From NCBI GenBank assembly GCA_017853245.1, contig JAFMJY010000017.1, forward strand, positions 1 to 32,938: 32,938 nt of DNA. Direction: 5' to 3'. Positions 1-10,363 of the stretch are shown here, piece by piece (position 1 is the stretch's first letter; each line of letters starts with the position of its first letter). The DNA comes from Burkholderiales bacterium (lineage in GTDB: Bacteria; Pseudomonadota; Gammaproteobacteria; Burkholderiales; Usitatibacteraceae). The notes under the pieces are model-generated. The model was not told the origin of the DNA. It did not search any database and was given only the letters and a program-made list of their open reading frames with translations. Both the position numbers and the translations under genes were made by a program.

Positions 1-77
1 GGCGGCTTCACCCCGGCGAGCAGCGCGTTGAGTCGTTCGAAGGGGTAGGGCTGGAGCAGCCCCAGGCGGGGATTCAT
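1..77 (-). CDS. dapC: N-succinyldiaminopimelate aminotransferase DapC, N-terminal fragment cut by the window edge
   Basis: On the minus strand an ATG at 77 opens a frame that runs off the left end of the window. The 25 complete codons read MNPRLGLLQPYPFERLNALL and then AGVKP. A start of this kind (short leader, then LQPYPFERL and AGV.P) is characteristic of betaproteobacterial DapC, a PLP-dependent class I aminotransferase that makes N-succinyl-LL-2,6-diaminopimelate for lysine and peptidoglycan synthesis in the cytoplasm. No catalytic residue lies in the visible part, so the call rests on the N-terminal signature only. Its own predicted -10 box lies just upstream (111-116). The gene is too short here to judge anything beyond the start. 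Confidence 0.75.
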   Translation of the reverse strand, partial: MNPRLGLLQPYPFERLNALLAGVKP

Positions 78-110
78 CGGCCGCGACGCAGTGAGCGAAA
101 ACGAGCCCCG

Positions 111-116
111 ATTATA
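111..116 (-). promoter_or_regulatory. Predicted -10 box of dapC
   Basis: Read on the minus strand, 116 to 111 is a perfect TATAAT, 34 bases before the dapC ATG. The best -35 look-alike, TTGACG at 135-130, is only 13 bases away, too close for a normal sigma-70 promoter. The hexamer at the ideal 17-base spacing (GCGATT) is poor. A 10-base perfect palindrome, GGGCGCGCCC (118-127), fills most of the spacer. The box is in the short gap after the methyltransferase stop codon, so dapC probably has its own start site. Confidence 0.5.
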
Positions 117-131
117 CGGGCGCGCCCTGCG

Positions 132-1097
132 TCAATCGCGCAGCAAGCCGAGGTGCACGAGCGGCCGGCGTAGCCAGCCCCGTATGCCGGAGAGTCGGCG
201 CAGTTGCGCCTCGCGCGCCGCAAGCTGAGCCTGCGCTGCCGCCAAGGCTTCTGCGTGGGCGCCGGCATCGCGCTCCAGCTGCTCGCGCCGCGCTTGTTCC
301 TCGCGGTGGGCACGGGTGACGGCAAAGTAATCCGCGTACAAGAAATGATCTTGGTCGCCGAGCACGGACACGGCTGCATCGGCACCAACGGATTCGGGCG
401 TGCGCCCGGCGACGAGGATGAAGTAGAGCGGCGAGGCCATCGCTTGCGTCGGCTGTGCCGGCACTTGCAGCGTTGCCTCGAAGAACTCGCCGCGCGTGGC
501 CGCCGACTCCGGGGTGATGACGGAGTGAAAGTCCAGCCGGTGGCCGAACCAGCGCACGTGCGGGAACCGTTTAGTGACCAGCGCCGACAGCTCGTCGCGG
601 TAGAGCTCGCGAACGTGAAACTCGTTCTGATAGTTGCGCCGGTCCGAGTACTCCAGCTTGTTCGGGCAGGACAGGAGCAGCGTGCCGCCTGGGGCAAGGA
701 CGCGGGCGATCTCGTCCAGGAATGCCCCGTGCTCGTGGATGTGCTCGAGCGTCTCGAAGGACACGAACAGGTCGATGCTACCCGCCTCGAGCGGCAGCGT
801 GGTGCACGAGCCCTGCTCGTAGCGCAGCCCGGCAACGCCCTCGTAGGCGCGCCGAGCATGACCCACCGCTTCGGCCGACACATCGACGCCTACGACACTT
901 TTGGCGCTTCGCGCGAGCAACGCCGAGCCGTAGCCTTCGCCGCAAGCCACGTCGGCAACACGCTTACCCGCTGCCAGGCGCGACGCGAAGTGGTACCGGT
1001 GCCAGTGCTCCAGCCACATCTCGCCCTGGATGCCTGGCACGAAGCGCTCGCCCGTGAAGGCAAGCGCAGGCGATGCAGCGGGCGTGGGAGCGCTCAC
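132..1097 (-). CDS. Class I SAM-dependent methyltransferase with C-terminal helical tail
   Basis: This 321-residue protein has the Rossmann methyltransferase core. Motif I, DVACGEGYG, is at residues 49-57, followed by GVDVS (the acidic residue that holds the SAM ribose), then IDLFVSFETLEHI and a post-motif LAPGGTLLLSCPN. The closest general group is the Methyltransf_11/23 type often found with surface-glycan genes; the substrate cannot be read from the sequence. After the catalytic part comes an Ala/Glu/Arg-rich heptad-like helix of about 40 residues, then a short basic tail (RGWLRRPLVHLGLLRD) resembling the ends of some glycosyltransferases. A GTG at 1097 is chosen as start because earlier in-frame starts lie inside ridA and encode its antisense shadow. 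It is 34 bases downstream of ridA, so it is probably co-transcribed with queF and ridA. Confidence 0.82.
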   Translation of the reverse strand: MSAPTPAASPALAFTGERFVPGIQGEMWLEHWHRYHFASRLAAGKRVADVACGEGYGSALLARSAKSVVGVDVSAEAVGHARRAYEGVAGLRYEQGSCTTLPLEAGSIDLFVSFETLEHIHEHGAFLDEIARVLAPGGTLLLSCPNKLEYSDRRNYQNEFHVRELYRDELSALVTKRFPHVRWFGHRLDFHSVITPESAATRGEFFEATLQVPAQPTQAMASPLYFILVAGRTPESVGADAAVSVLGDQDHFLYADYFAVTRAHREEQARREQLERDAGAHAEALAAAQAQLAAREAQLRRLSGIRGWLRRPLVHLGLLRD

Positions 1098-1131
1098 GTG
1101 CGCGGCGTCGACAGTTCTCGCGAGGCGGGGC

Positions 1132-1602
1132 TTACTTGAGCTCGACAATGGCGTCGATTTCGACGCCCGCGTTGGCCGGCAGCGATGCAACGCCGACGGC
1201 GGCTCGGGCATGGCGCCCCGCTTCGCCGAGGACGTCGACCAGCAGGTCGGACGCGCCATTGATGCACTTCGGGATGTCGGTGAAGTCGTGCTCGCAGCTC
1301 ACGTAGCCCGTGATCTTGAGCACCCTTGCGACGCGGTCGAGGTCGCCGCCGCACGCTGACTTGAGCTGGGCCAGCAGGTTGAGCGCACAAAGCTGGGCTG
1401 CCATGTAGCCCTGATCGGTGCTGAGATCCTCGCCGAGTTGCCCCGTGTAAGCAATCTTCCCGTCGCGAAACGGGAGCTGGCCGGACAGGTAGACGGTCTT
1501 GCCGCTCAGGACGTAGGGAACGTAATTGGCGACCGGGGCGGCCGCGACGGGCAGGCGGTGGCCGAGTTCGAGGAGTTTTTTTTCTGCCTGGGAGATGGTC
1601 AT
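1132..1602 (-). CDS. RidA/YjgF-family protein (long-form subgroup)
   Basis: A 156-residue cytoplasmic protein of the RidA (YjgF/YER057c/UK114) superfamily. It is longer than the roughly 128-residue archetype and matches the subgroup that begins with a helix (EKKLLELGHRLP) and then carries VANYVPYVLSGKTVYLSGQL. The C-terminal segment RHARAAVGVASLP keeps an arginine where RidA enzymes bind the carboxylate of 2-aminoacrylate-type enamine/imine intermediates, and the characteristic VEIDAIVEL ending is present. The family role is hydrolysis of reactive enamines released by PLP enzymes; activity of this subgroup is less certain. It lies between queF (34-base gap) and the methyltransferase (34-base gap) on the same strand. 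The ATG at 1602 has no clear Shine-Dalgarno but is the only start that gives the full family N-terminus. Confidence 0.88.
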   Translation of the reverse strand: MTISQAEKKLLELGHRLPVAAAPVANYVPYVLSGKTVYLSGQLPFRDGKIAYTGQLGEDLSTDQGYMAAQLCALNLLAQLKSACGGDLDRVARVLKITGYVSCEHDFTDIPKCINGASDLLVDVLGEAGRHARAAVGVASLPANAGVEIDAIVELK

Positions 1603-1636
1603 GGGTCAGTGAGTGAGGAGGGTAAGTCGTGACCGG

Positions 1637-2131
1637 TCAGCCGGCCGAGTTGGGCTCGACGCCGAGGTCCACGCGCGGCTCAGGCTGCCAACCCTTGGCG
1701 CGATGCTCGGCCTCGACGGTGGTGTAAATGCCGCCTCGTACATAAAAATCAGCGGTGAGGCGCAGGAATCGCGGCCTGATGGCGCGCACGAGGTCGTCCG
1801 CAATCGCATTGGTGACGGCTTCGTGAAAGTGTCCCTCGTTTCTGAAGGACCAAATGTAGAGCTTGAGGCTCTTCAGCTCCACGCAGAGCCTGTCCGGGAT
1901 GTAGGCGAGGTGCAGGGTGGCGAAGTCCGGCTGCCCGGTCTTCGGGCAGAGGCAGGTGAACTCCGGCATCTCCATCCGAATCACGTAGTCACGGTTGCGA
2001 TTGGGGTTCGGGAAGGTTTCGAGCGACCGCGAGGCCTGGGCTCTCGGCCCGCTGCCGAGGCTCGTGAGGCCCGAGGTGTCGGAGCGGTTCGGGCCCGGCC
2101 GGGCGGTGCGCGCGGGGGTTCGGGGAGGCAT
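1637..2131 (-). CDS. queF: NADPH-dependent 7-cyano-7-deazaguanine reductase QueF, short (YkvM) form
   Basis: QueF reduces the nitrile preQ0 to the amine preQ1 in queuosine synthesis for tRNA wobble positions. This is the single-domain form. [14 protein letters not shown] at residues 57-70 holds the thioimide-forming cysteine (C62 by alignment to the B. subtilis motif [11 protein letters not shown]) and the catalytic aspartate (D69). [20 protein letters not shown] is the QueF signature with substrate-binding Glu and His. [10 protein letters not shown] closes the core. Relative to typical short QueF proteins there is a Pro/Arg/Ser-rich N-terminal extension of about 35 residues before SLETFPNP; no other ATG lies between them, so either the extension is real or a non-ATG start is used. 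The gene diverges from smc. Confidence 0.93.
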   Translation of the reverse strand: MPPRTPARTARPGPNRSDTSGLTSLGSGPRAQASRSLETFPNPNRNRDYVIRMEMPEFTCLCPKTGQPDFATLHLAYIPDRLCVELKSLKLYIWSFRNEGHFHEAVTNAIADDLVRAIRPRFLRLTADFYVRGGIYTTVEAEHRAKGWQPEPRVDLGVEPNSAG

Positions 2132-2159
2132 TGGGAGGGGGAGGGCGATCCGGTAAAAT
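2131..2159 (+). promoter_or_regulatory. Predicted sigma-70 promoter of the smc operon
   Basis: TTGGGA (2131-2136) and TAAAAT (2154-2159) are separated by exactly 17 bases, and transcription would begin near 2166. The -35 hexamer starts on the first base of the queF ATG when queF is read from 2131. The -10 match is 5 of 6 and the -35 match 4 of 6. This would give a leader of about 67 bases before the smc TTG. Confidence 0.6.
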
Positions 2160-2164
2160 CGCAG

Positions 2165-2170
2165 ATTGTA
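2165..2170 (-). promoter_or_regulatory. Predicted -10 box of the queF operon
   Basis: On the minus strand 2170 to 2165 reads TACAAT, a 5-of-6 match, 34 bases from the queF ATG. No good -35 is found at 16-18 bases. The box covers the predicted smc transcription start, and its own start (near 2158) falls within the smc -10, so the two promoters would overlap face to face. Confidence 0.4.
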
Positions 2171-2182
2171 CGCGAACCCCCG

Positions 2183-2212
2183 AACCCCATCGGTCGTCCG
2201 GCTGGTGGGGTT
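2183..2212 (+). promoter_or_regulatory. Hairpin in the smc leader, attenuator-like
   Basis: Positions 2183-2195 pair with 2200-2212 in a 13-bp stem (seven outer Watson-Crick pairs AACCCCA/TGGGGTT, then six inner pairs of which three are G-U) around a GTCC loop at 2196-2199. It is followed by TCTTC rather than a pure T run. It lies wholly inside the predicted smc leader. Confidence 0.5.
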
Positions 2213-2226
2213 TCTTCATAAGAAAC
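2210..2226 (+). repeat. Perfect 7-bp inverted repeat just before the smc start
   Basis: GTTTCTT (2210-2216) and AAGAAAC (2220-2226) are perfect inverted copies around CAT. The left arm shares 2210-2212 with the hairpin at 2183-2212, so the two RNA folds cannot both be complete. It ends six bases before the TTG at 2233. It could also be a protein-binding palindrome in DNA. Confidence 0.6.
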
Positions 2227-2232
2227 AATACC

Positions 2233-5200
2233 TTGCGACTCAATTCCATCCGGCTGGCGGGCTTCAAGTCGTTCGTCGAGCCCACCCAGATTGCCGTTCC
2301 CGGCCAACTGGTGGGCGTGGTTGGCCCCAACGGCTGCGGCAAGTCCAACGTCATCGATGCCGTTCGGTGGGTGCTCGGCGAATCCAGCGCCAAGCAGCTC
2401 CGCGGCGAGCACATGCATGACGTGATCTTCAACGGCTCCGCGGATCGCAAACCCGTGGCGCGCGCCTCCGTCGAGCTCGTGTTCGACAACAGCCTCGGGC
2501 GCGTGGCCGGCCCGTGGTCGCAGTACGCGGAGATCAGCGTGAAGCGCGTCCTGGCGCGCGATGGCGACTCGAGCTATTTCATTAACGGCTCGCACGTACG
2601 GCGACGAGACATCCAGGACATCTTCCTCGGCACGGGCCTCGGCCCGAGGGCCTACTCGATCATCGAGCAGGGGATGATCTCGCGCGTCATCACGTCGAAG
2701 CCCGAGGAATTGCGCGTGTTTCTCGAGGAGGCGGCCGGCGTGTCCAAGTACCGCGAGCGGCGGCGCGAGACGCAGCTGCGCCTGGAGGACACGCGGGAGA
2801 ACCTCGCGCGAGTTGGCGACATCCGCTCCGAGCTGGAAAGGCAATTGGAGCACCTCGCCCAGCAGGCCGAGGTGGCAGCACGCTACCAGGACCTGCAGGC
2901 CCAGCTCGCGCTGAACCACAACTTGCTCGCATTCACTCGCCTGCGCGAGGCGGAGCAGGCCAAGGCGCGTTTCGCCAACGACATCCAGAAGACGATGGTG
3001 GCCCTCGAGGCCGAGACCGCCAAGCTGCGCGAAGCCGAGCGGGCGCTCGAGTCGCTGCGCAGCCGGCACTACGAGGAAACCGACCGGCTCTCGGAGCTGC
3101 AGGGCGCCCTGTACGCCGCCAACGGCGAGGTGCAGTCGCTGGAGCAGGAGATCGCATTTCTGGGTGAGAGCCGCCGGCGCCTGTCCTCGCAAATAGAAAG
3201 CCTCGTGGCGGAAATGGCGGAGGTCGAGCGCGGCGTCGACGTGGCGCGGGCGGAAGGCTCGCGCTGGGAAGGCGAGATCGCCGGGGCGCAGTCGGCCATT
3301 GCATCGGCAGAGCAGGCGGCTTCCACGGCCCGCGAGGCGGTGCCGGCGGCCGAAGCGGCGGCGCGGTCGGCGGCAGACCAGGTGCGCGCGACGTCGGCTG
3401 AAGTGACCACGGCGGAGCAGGCCCAAGGCGTCGAGGAGACGCGCGAGTCCCACGCGCTCAAGATCCTCTCGCAGCTGGAGGCCCGGAAAAACCGCCTGAA
3501 GCAGGAAAACATGGGTCTCGTCTTCCCGGACCCCGAGAAGGTGGCGGGCCTCGACTCCCGGCAGCAGTCCCTCACGGGCCGGCTACGGGAGACGGAGCGG
3601 GCGCTCGCCGAGGTCGATGGACGGCTGCCGGGCCTCGAGGCCTCGCGCCGCGCGGCCCAGGAAGCCCTTCAAGCGAGCACTCGCGACCTCGCCCAGCTGG
3701 AAGCGGAGTTGCAGGCGCTCGAGGCCCAACAGGCCAAGCTGGACAACAATGCTCGCCTCGCCGACTGGGCCGAGGCGCATGCCCTCAACCGCGCCGAGCG
3801 GCTGTGGCAGGCCATCAAGGTCGACTCAGGCTGGGATGACGCAGTGGAAGCCGCCCTGGGCGTTCGCCTCAATGCGGCGAGGGTTGCCGACGACGGTGGC
3901 GTCGCTTCGTTGCTGGCCGATGCGCCCCCGGGCAATTTCGCCGTGTTCGTGGAACGCGGCGCCGCCGAGCCCCAGGCCCCCGGCGCGCGCCTGCAGCCGC
4001 TTGCCGAGGTGGTGACGGCAACCCGGCCCGGCGTGCTCGCCTACGTGCGGGAAGCGCTCGCCAACGTGTTCATCCTGCCGGACGGGGAGGACGGGCTTGC
4101 CACGGCGCGCGCCCTGGCAACCGGTGGCCTGCTGGTCAGCCGCGCCGGCCACCTCTTCAGCCGGTCGGGCGTCGTCTTTCACGGCCCGCAGTCGGAGTTG
4201 CACGGCGTGCTGCAACGACAGCGGGATATCGAGGCGCTGCGGGGCAGGCTGCCGGGCGAGTCGGCCCAGCGGGCCGGGGCGGAAGCCCGCCTCGCGGGCC
4301 TGGAGCGCGAGCTTGCCGAATCGCAGGCTTCGGCGCGCCGCATGCGCGATGACCTGGCGGCGCTTCGCAAGGACGCGCACGACCTCGAGGTCGAGAGCGT
4401 GAAGCTCGCCCAAAGCACCGCGCAGGCCGAGGCGCGCCGCGCTGCGATCGGCGTCGAGCTGGCGGAAATCCAGAAGGAGGAGGAAGCCGAGCGCCTGAAC
4501 CTGCAGGAGGCGCAGCACGCGCTCGAGGCGGGCTCGCAGCGCATCGCGGCGATCGTGCAGCGGCTGGAGGCGGCTGAAGCGGCCGAGCGGGAAGCACAAG
4601 CCGTGCTGCAGCGCGCACGCGACGCGGCCGTGCTGGCGGAGCGCGCCGTCGCCGAGGCCCGGTTCCAGGAAAAGCGGTGCCACGACCAGGTCGAGGCGCA
4701 GGCGCGGTTGGTCGCGTCGCTGGCCGAGCGGCTTACGGCTCTCGCCGCACCGCGCGACGCGGCCGCGGGCGAGCTCGGTCGGCTGGAAGAAGGCTCGGTG
4801 CGCGCGCGCCTTCAGTCGGCGCTTGCCGTGAAGGCGGAGCGCGAAGCGGCATTGTCGCAGGCGCGCGCCGGGCTCGAGCAGGTGAGCGACGAGCTGCGCT
4901 CGCTCGATGAGTCCCGCCTCGTGGCCGAGCAGGCGCTTGGCCCGTTGCGCGAGCGGATCACCGAGTTGCGCGTGAAGGAGCAGGAGGCAACCACCCACGC
5001 CGAGCAATACGAGGGGCAGATTACGGAGGCGGGCGCCACGCGGGAGGCGCTTGCCGAGCAGATCGAGAAGCGGGTGCGCTCCGCCGGGATGCAGGCCGAG
5101 ATCAACCGCCTCACCGAGGAAATCGCCGCCCTCGGCGCCGTGAACCTCGCAGCGCTTTCGGAGCTGGGCGCGGCAAAGGAGCGCAAGGACTTCCTGGACG

Positions 5201-5754
5201 CCCAGGCGAACGACCTCACGGAAGCGGTGGAAACTCTTGAGGCGGCAATCAAGCGGATTGACCGCGAGACGCGCGAGCTGCTGCAGGACACCTTCGACAC
5301 CGTCGATGGGCACTTTCGCGAAATGTTCCCGGCGCTCTTCGGGGGCGGCCAGGCGTCGCTCAAGCTCACCGGTGAGGAAATCCTGGACGCGGGCCTGCAG
5401 GTGTTCGCGCAGCCTCCAGGCAAGAAGAATGCGTCGATCCAGTTGCTCTCCGGGGGAGAGAAGGCGCTCACGGCCATCGCGCTAGTGTTCTCGCTCTTCC
5501 GACTGAATCCGGCGCCCTTCTGCCTCCTCGACGAGGTGGACGCGCCGCTCGACGACCCGAACACGGAGCGCTTCTGCGCCCTCGTGCGCCAGATGTCGGC
5601 CCAGACCCAGTTCCTGTTCATCACGCACAACAAGATCACGATGGAGCTGGGCCAGCAACTCATCGGCGTGACCATGCAGGAGCCGGGCGTATCTCGCATC
5701 GTCGAAGTCGACATCGAGGCGGCGATGGAATTCGCCCGCAAGCAGGCCGCCTGA
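2233..5754 (+). CDS. smc: Chromosome partition protein SMC
   Basis: SMC is the ATPase of the Smc-ScpAB condensin that compacts and segregates the chromosome. From the TTG at 2233 the protein has 1173 residues, the usual family length, and begins with LRLNSIRLAGFKSFVEPT like other SMCs. Walker A, GPNGCGKS, is at residues 31-38. A long first coiled coil follows, then the hinge domain from about 505 to 655, then a second coiled coil. The ABC signature LSGGE is at 1072-1076, and Walker B, CLLDEVDAPLDD, has the acidic pair D1100/E1101. An upstream in-frame ATG at 2131 would add 34 residues unlike any SMC and would include the promoter and leader, so TTG is preferred. There is no clear Shine-Dalgarno. 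It is the first gene of the run through 11490. Confidence 0.97.
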   Translation: MRLNSIRLAGFKSFVEPTQIAVPGQLVGVVGPNGCGKSNVIDAVRWVLGESSAKQLRGEHMHDVIFNGSADRKPVARASVELVFDNSLGRVAGPWSQYAEISVKRVLARDGDSSYFINGSHVRRRDIQDIFLGTGLGPRAYSIIEQGMISRVITSKPEELRVFLEEAAGVSKYRERRRETQLRLEDTRENLARVGDIRSELERQLEHLAQQAEVAARYQDLQAQLALNHNLLAFTRLREAEQAKARFANDIQKTMVALEAETAKLREAERALESLRSRHYEETDRLSELQGALYAANGEVQSLEQEIAFLGESRRRLSSQIESLVAEMAEVERGVDVARAEGSRWEGEIAGAQSAIASAEQAASTAREAVPAAEAAARSAADQVRATSAEVTTAEQAQGVEETRESHALKILSQLEARKNRLKQENMGLVFPDPEKVAGLDSRQQSLTGRLRETERALAEVDGRLPGLEASRRAAQEALQASTRDLAQLEAELQALEAQQAKLDNNARLADWAEAHALNRAERLWQAIKVDSGWDDAVEAALGVRLNAARVADDGGVASLLADAPPGNFAVFVERGAAEPQAPGARLQPLAEVVTATRPGVLAYVREALANVFILPDGEDGLATARALATGGLLVSRAGHLFSRSGVVFHGPQSELHGVLQRQRDIEALRGRLPGESAQRAGAEARLAGLERELAESQASARRMRDDLAALRKDAHDLEVESVKLAQSTAQAEARRAAIGVELAEIQKEEEAERLNLQEAQHALEAGSQRIAAIVQRLEAAEAAEREAQAVLQRARDAAVLAERAVAEARFQEKRCHDQVEAQARLVASLAERLTALAAPRDAAAGELGRLEEGSVRARLQSALAVKAEREAALSQARAGLEQVSDELRSLDESRLVAEQALGPLRERITELRVKEQEATTHAEQYEGQITEAGATREALAEQIEKRVRSAGMQAEINRLTEEIAALGAVNLAALSELGAAKERKDFLDAQANDLTEAVETLEAAIKRIDRETRELLQDTFDTVDGHFREMFPALFGGGQASLKLTGEEILDAGLQVFAQPPGKKNASIQLLSGGEKALTAIALVFSLFRLNPAPFCLLDEVDAPLDDPNTERFCALVRQMSAQTQFLFITHNKITMELGQQLIGVTMQEPGVSRIVEVDIEAAMEFARKQAA

Positions 5755-5764
5755 GGGACAAGCC

Positions 5765-8841
<3,077 letters not shown>

Positions 8842-8850
8842 GGAGCAGTG

Positions 8851-9822
8851 ATGGCCCGCAAGACACGAACCCCGCGCATCACCAAGGCCGTGTTTCCCGT
8901 GGCGGGCCTCGGCACGCGCTTCCTGCCGGCGACGAAGGCCTCGCCCAAGGAGATGTTGCCGATCGTCGACAAGCCCCTCATTCAGTACGCCGTCGAAGAG
9001 GCTGTCGCGGCGGGTGTCACGGACCTCATCTTCGTCACCGGCCGCGGCAAGCGCGCCATCGAGGACCACTTCGACCGCGCCCATGAGCTGGAAAGCGAGC
9101 TCGAGGCGGGCGGCAAGCACGCCCTGCTCGCCACCGTCCGGGGGCTCCTGCCGGCGGGCGTGCACTGCGCCTACATTCGTCAGGGCCAGGCGTTGGGTCT
9201 CGGGCACGCCGTGCTTTGCGCGCGCCGGCTGGTGGGCGATGAGCCTTTCGCCGTGCTGCTGGCTGACGACCTGATCGATGCCGACGTGCCCGCCCTCGCG
9301 CAGATGGCGGATGTTCACGAGGCGCACGGAGGCAGCGTCATCGCGGTACAGCAGGTGGAGCGCTCGCAGACGGGTTCGTACGGAATCGTCTCCGCCGGGC
9401 CCGAGCGCCACCGCGTGGCCCGCATGAGCGGCATCGTCGAGAAGCCGCACCCGAGCAAGGCCCCTTCCACGCTTGCCGTCGTGGGCCGTTACATCCTGAG
9501 CCCGCGCATCTTCGATCATCTCGCTGCCACCAAGCCCGGGGCGGGCCGCGAGATCCAGCTCACGGACGCGATCGCGCGCCTGCTCGCCGACGAGCCGTCC
9601 TGGGCGTATCGCTTCGAGGGGCGCCGCTACGACTGCGGCTCGAAGCTGGGTTACCTCGAGGCCACCGTCGATTACGCCTTGCGTCACAGCGAGGTAGCCG
9701 ACGGATTCCGCGCTTACCTGGAGTCGACGACAAAGCGTAACGGCGCGCCGACGGCTTCACGCTCCGCAGCCAAAGCCAAGACGAGGCCCGCGGCCCAAGC
9801 CCGGAAATCAGCCCGCCCGTGA
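8851..9822 (+). CDS. galU: UTP-glucose-1-phosphate uridylyltransferase GalU
   Basis: GalU makes UDP-glucose from UTP and glucose-1-phosphate for polysaccharide, LPS and osmolyte synthesis. The nucleotide-binding start [17 protein letters not shown] with the following [20 protein letters not shown] is diagnostic. The metal/sugar-binding LLADDLID and the late [12 protein letters not shown] motif are present. The protein has 323 residues from the ATG at 8851, which has a GGAG 5 bases upstream; a GTG directly before it at 8848 is a less likely start. After the family core, the last 30 or so residues are a Lys/Arg/Ala-rich low-complexity tail (for example [19 protein letters not shown]) that is longer than usual. 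The stop overlaps the GTG of the next gene. Confidence 0.97.
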   Translation: MARKTRTPRITKAVFPVAGLGTRFLPATKASPKEMLPIVDKPLIQYAVEEAVAAGVTDLIFVTGRGKRAIEDHFDRAHELESELEAGGKHALLATVRGLLPAGVHCAYIRQGQALGLGHAVLCARRLVGDEPFAVLLADDLIDADVPALAQMADVHEAHGGSVIAVQQVERSQTGSYGIVSAGPERHRVARMSGIVEKPHPSKAPSTLAVVGRYILSPRIFDHLAATKPGAGREIQLTDAIARLLADEPSWAYRFEGRRYDCGSKLGYLEATVDYALRHSEVADGFRAYLESTTKRNGAPTASRSAAKAKTRPAAQARKSARP

Positions 9823-10361
9823 GCGCCGATGCGCAGCGCATGCTCGCTGAATCCGATGTCGTTCACTCTGCCGACGCGGTACAGGCGGCACTCGCTCGCC
9901 TGGCCGCCGAGATCGAAGCTCGCCTGACGGAGCGCTTTCCGCTTGTGCTGGGCGTCATGGGGGGAGCCGTCGTCTTCGCTGGCCAGCTCCTGCCGCGCCT
10001 TGCCTTTCCCCTCGAGTTCGCCGCCATCGAGGCGACGCGCTACGGGCCACGCCTGTCGGGAGCCGATATCGATTGGCGGCTCGCGCCGCGCGAGCACGTG
10101 CGCGGCCGCACGGTGCTGGTGCTCGACGACATCCTCGACGAGGGCATCACGCTACGCGCCATCGTGGACCGGGTTCGCGCCATGGGGGCCGCTGAGGTTC
10201 AGGTGGCTGTCTTTGCGGAAAAGGACACGGGCCGGCCCAAGCCCGTGGCCGCCGACTTCGTCGGGCTTCGCGTGCCCAACCGATTCGTGTTCGGCTTCGG
10301 GATGGATGCCCGCGGCCTGTGGCGGAACCTTCCCGCCATTCACGCCCTGAGGGAATCCTGA
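9819..10361 (+). CDS. hpt: Hypoxanthine-guanine phosphoribosyltransferase
   Basis: A 180-residue type I phosphoribosyltransferase that would convert hypoxanthine or guanine plus PRPP to IMP or GMP. The PRPP loop [13 protein letters not shown] is at residues 99-111 with the acidic pair [18 protein letters not shown] supplies the N-terminal PPi-loop region, and [20 protein letters not shown] is the usual purine-side C-terminal segment (F/VxxGxGxD). The GTG start overlaps the galU stop as GTGA; a second in-frame ATG at 9840 is possible. It is followed after 2 bases by a nucleoside phosphorylase that would release hypoxanthine, so the two probably work in sequence. Confidence 0.9.
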   Translation: MSADAQRMLAESDVVHSADAVQAALARLAAEIEARLTERFPLVLGVMGGAVVFAGQLLPRLAFPLEFAAIEATRYGPRLSGADIDWRLAPREHVRGRTVLVLDDILDEGITLRAIVDRVRAMGAAEVQVAVFAEKDTGRPKPVAADFVGLRVPNRFVFGFGMDARGLWRNLPAIHALRES

Positions 10362-10363
10362 CC

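Noticed and set aside
1098-1259. Longer methyltransferase starting at 1259
   Set aside because: The added residues are read from the ridA coding region on the same strand in another frame and look like random Arg/Ser/Pro-rich sequence.
2131-2232. In-frame N-terminal extension of SMC from an ATG at 2131
   Set aside because: The extra 34 residues do not resemble SMC, and the stretch contains the predicted promoter and leader hairpins; the TTG at 2233 gives the normal N-terminus.
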